Source: Cytophagales bacterium (lineage in GTDB: Bacteria; Bacteroidota; Bacteroidia; Cytophagales; Thermoflexibacteraceae). Taken from it: a stretch of DNA of 64,000 nucleotides. Shown piece by piece: positions 63,275-64,000 of the stretch (positions are counted from its first letter, which is position 1; each line of letters begins with the position of its first letter). A program made the position numbers and the translations under genes. The DNA is taken from contig REAZ01000004.1 of the NCBI GenBank assembly GCA_004294445.1, positions 94,476 through 158,475 on the forward strand, in the 5' to 3' direction. The notes under the pieces are model-generated. The model was not told where the DNA came from. It saw only the letters and a program-made list of their open reading frames with translations, and made no database searches.

Positions 63275-63880
63275 ATGAAAATACTATGCTTCATATCTAT
63301 AATATTTCTAAATCATTTAGAAATAAGTAATCATAAAGAATTCTATATCATTGAAGTACAACAGACATACGATAGAATGCCTGAATATCATAATTCTGAT
63401 GTTTTTATTATTGATGTAAATAATTTTAAAAATCTATACAAAAAGAAAACTAAGAATATTTCAGTTCTTTTTGAAAAGAAAGGAGGTTTTTTATTGTCTG
63501 ATTTTGCTTTTGATGAAGAATATTTTGCCGATTGTTGCCAAAATCATAATAAAATCCAATATATAGGTATTCGTTATGATAAACAAGATAGCTTGATTAT
63601 TTACCAAGAAAAGTTAAATAAGCTAAAAGAGGTTTTAAATTTTGATAAGCTAAGAGAGGTTTTCAATTTTGGTAAAAATACATTCCAAATTAGTAAAAGA
63701 ATAAATTATAAATTTTCAGTTATGAAAATTTATGGTAGCTATTGTGTTTGTAATTTTCTATCTGGTGGTTGGCAGAGAAAATATGCATATATCAATGAAG
63801 CTATTGAAGTAAAAAACATTTCAAATCTTGAACTTATTAATATAGAAGATATTATAATTAATGAGAAATGGGTAAGATAA
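63275..63880 (+). CDS. Probable immunity protein of the Rhs toxin tip
   Basis: A 201-residue AT-rich product whose ATG overlaps the stop of the toxin tip (ATGA), a usual toxin-immunity arrangement. I recognise no domain. The first ~18 residues (KILCFISIIFLNHLEIS) are hydrophobic and could be a signal peptide or anchor, compatible with meeting a toxin in the periplasm; the rest is Lys/Asn/Ile-rich with short strands (FYIIEVQQTYDRM, QYIGIRYDKQDSLIIYQEK). The base composition matches the tip rather than the core, so tip and gene probably travelled together. Confidence 0.7.
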   Translation: MKILCFISIIFLNHLEISNHKEFYIIEVQQTYDRMPEYHNSDVFIIDVNNFKNLYKKKTKNISVLFEKKGGFLLSDFAFDEEYFADCCQNHNKIQYIGIRYDKQDSLIIYQEKLNKLKEVLNFDKLREVFNFGKNTFQISKRINYKFSVMKIYGSYCVCNFLSGGWQRKYAYINEAIEVKNISNLELINIEDIIINEKWVR

Positions 63881-63916
63881 AAACTTTCCTTCGTTCTTTG
63901 AAAGTGTATTTTTAAG

Positions 63917-64000
63917 CGAACCATTTACAGAACACCCTCATTACTATCTCCGATAACAAACTTTCGGTAGATGGAAATAGCGACAATCTGGCAGACTTTT
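63917..64000 (+). pseudogene. Displaced (orphan) rhs core segment, copy B
   Basis: Near-identical to 62197-62280 and continuing to the window edge. It is in frame as NHLQNTLITISDNKLS..., but an in-frame TAA stop (63913-63915) immediately precedes the match and no start codon is present, so it is not translated on its own. This is the pattern of an orphan core-tip cassette left downstream after a tip exchange. Confidence 0.9.

Larger units (their letters stand above)
60792..63278 (+). pseudogene. 5'-truncated Rhs/YD-repeat polymorphic toxin with HELGH metallopeptidase tip
   Basis: 828 codons from a TTG that is only the first possible start after an in-frame stop at 60777; there is no signal peptide or N-terminal export region, so it looks like a fragment or silent cassette. 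Residues ~20-586 are the Rhs core with YD-type repeats (YQYDPHGNVKKL, YDYDADNRLRTVY, FSYDPNGNIL, YKYDGMGHRV) and the core-ending block YRYGFNGKENDSDWEVQDYG, FLSVDPLTKSYPELTPYQFA, then IDLDGLEG. The C-terminal tip (587-828) is AT-rich compared with the core and carries HELGH (766-770), with H786 or E788 as candidate third ligand, a zinc-peptidase toxin. It overlaps the next gene by 4 nt. Confidence 0.8.

Overview
This 64 kb window looks like a chromosomal segment of a Bacteroidota bacterium, most likely from the Cytophagales side of the phylum. The evidence is a low G+C content, promoters of the form TTTG-N19-TAnnTTTG (very clear before rpsL and rpoB), poor Shine-Dalgarno signals, a giant protein with a type IX secretion (T9SS) C-terminal sorting domain, a PorT-type barrel, many lipoproteins, and two-component kinases with periplasmic TPR sensors. 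I cannot name the species from sequence alone.

Layout. 1-5.2 kb: the 5' part of pruA (minus), a tRNA-Pro(GGG) with its own terminator, then the translation operon rpsL-rpsG-fusA-rpsJ, closed by a strong terminator instead of running on into rplC. 5.2-16.3 kb: a cystathionine synthase/lyase family enzyme and a ~3,300-residue secreted protein with 13 'DYRS...TW' repeats. 16.6-20.8 kb: a PQQ dehydrogenase lipoprotein with cytochrome c, then a TetR regulator with an ABC1-type kinase. 21.0-27.6 kb: a TPR histidine kinase, a protein with a tandem 38-residue repeat, an S10 serine carboxypeptidase and trpF. 27.7-34.3 kb: a DUF4332 protein, a second TPR histidine kinase and a solitary rpoB between its own promoter and terminator. 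34.4-41.2 kb: an FkbM methyltransferase, a PspA/IM30 protein with a J-domain partner, a thioesterase, ohr, pdxJ, a GH10-like hydrolase and an orphan ABC ATPase. 41.5-49.8 kb: bifunctional pheA, a secreted unknown, a LolD-like ATPase with FKBP lipoproteins, nrnA and a sugar-phosphate cyclase resembling EboD. 49.8-60.5 kb: a small nested inverted-repeat element, a sodium/solute symporter, a RIC-type di-iron protein without its usual cysteine pair, an M3 peptidase-SemiSWEET-glycosyltransferase operon, surface proteins and another glycosyltransferase. 60.5-64 kb: a polymorphic-toxin locus.

The most interesting region is the right end. A 5'-truncated Rhs/YD-repeat gene ends in an AT-rich tip with a HELGH zinc-protease motif. 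It overlaps a likely immunity gene, and the window then re-enters an 84-bp near-identical copy of the Rhs core, the signature of a displaced (orphan) toxin-tip cassette. Just upstream, two copies of a ~57-bp repeat with a covarying hairpin flank a small unknown gene.

Other notable points are the fragmented rpoB and S10 operons, an IM30/J-protein gene pair that parallels VIPP1-CDJ2 of chloroplasts, an exact nine-unit heptamer array filling the space between two genes, and a MITE-like element. No rRNA, CRISPR array or intact transposase gene is seen.
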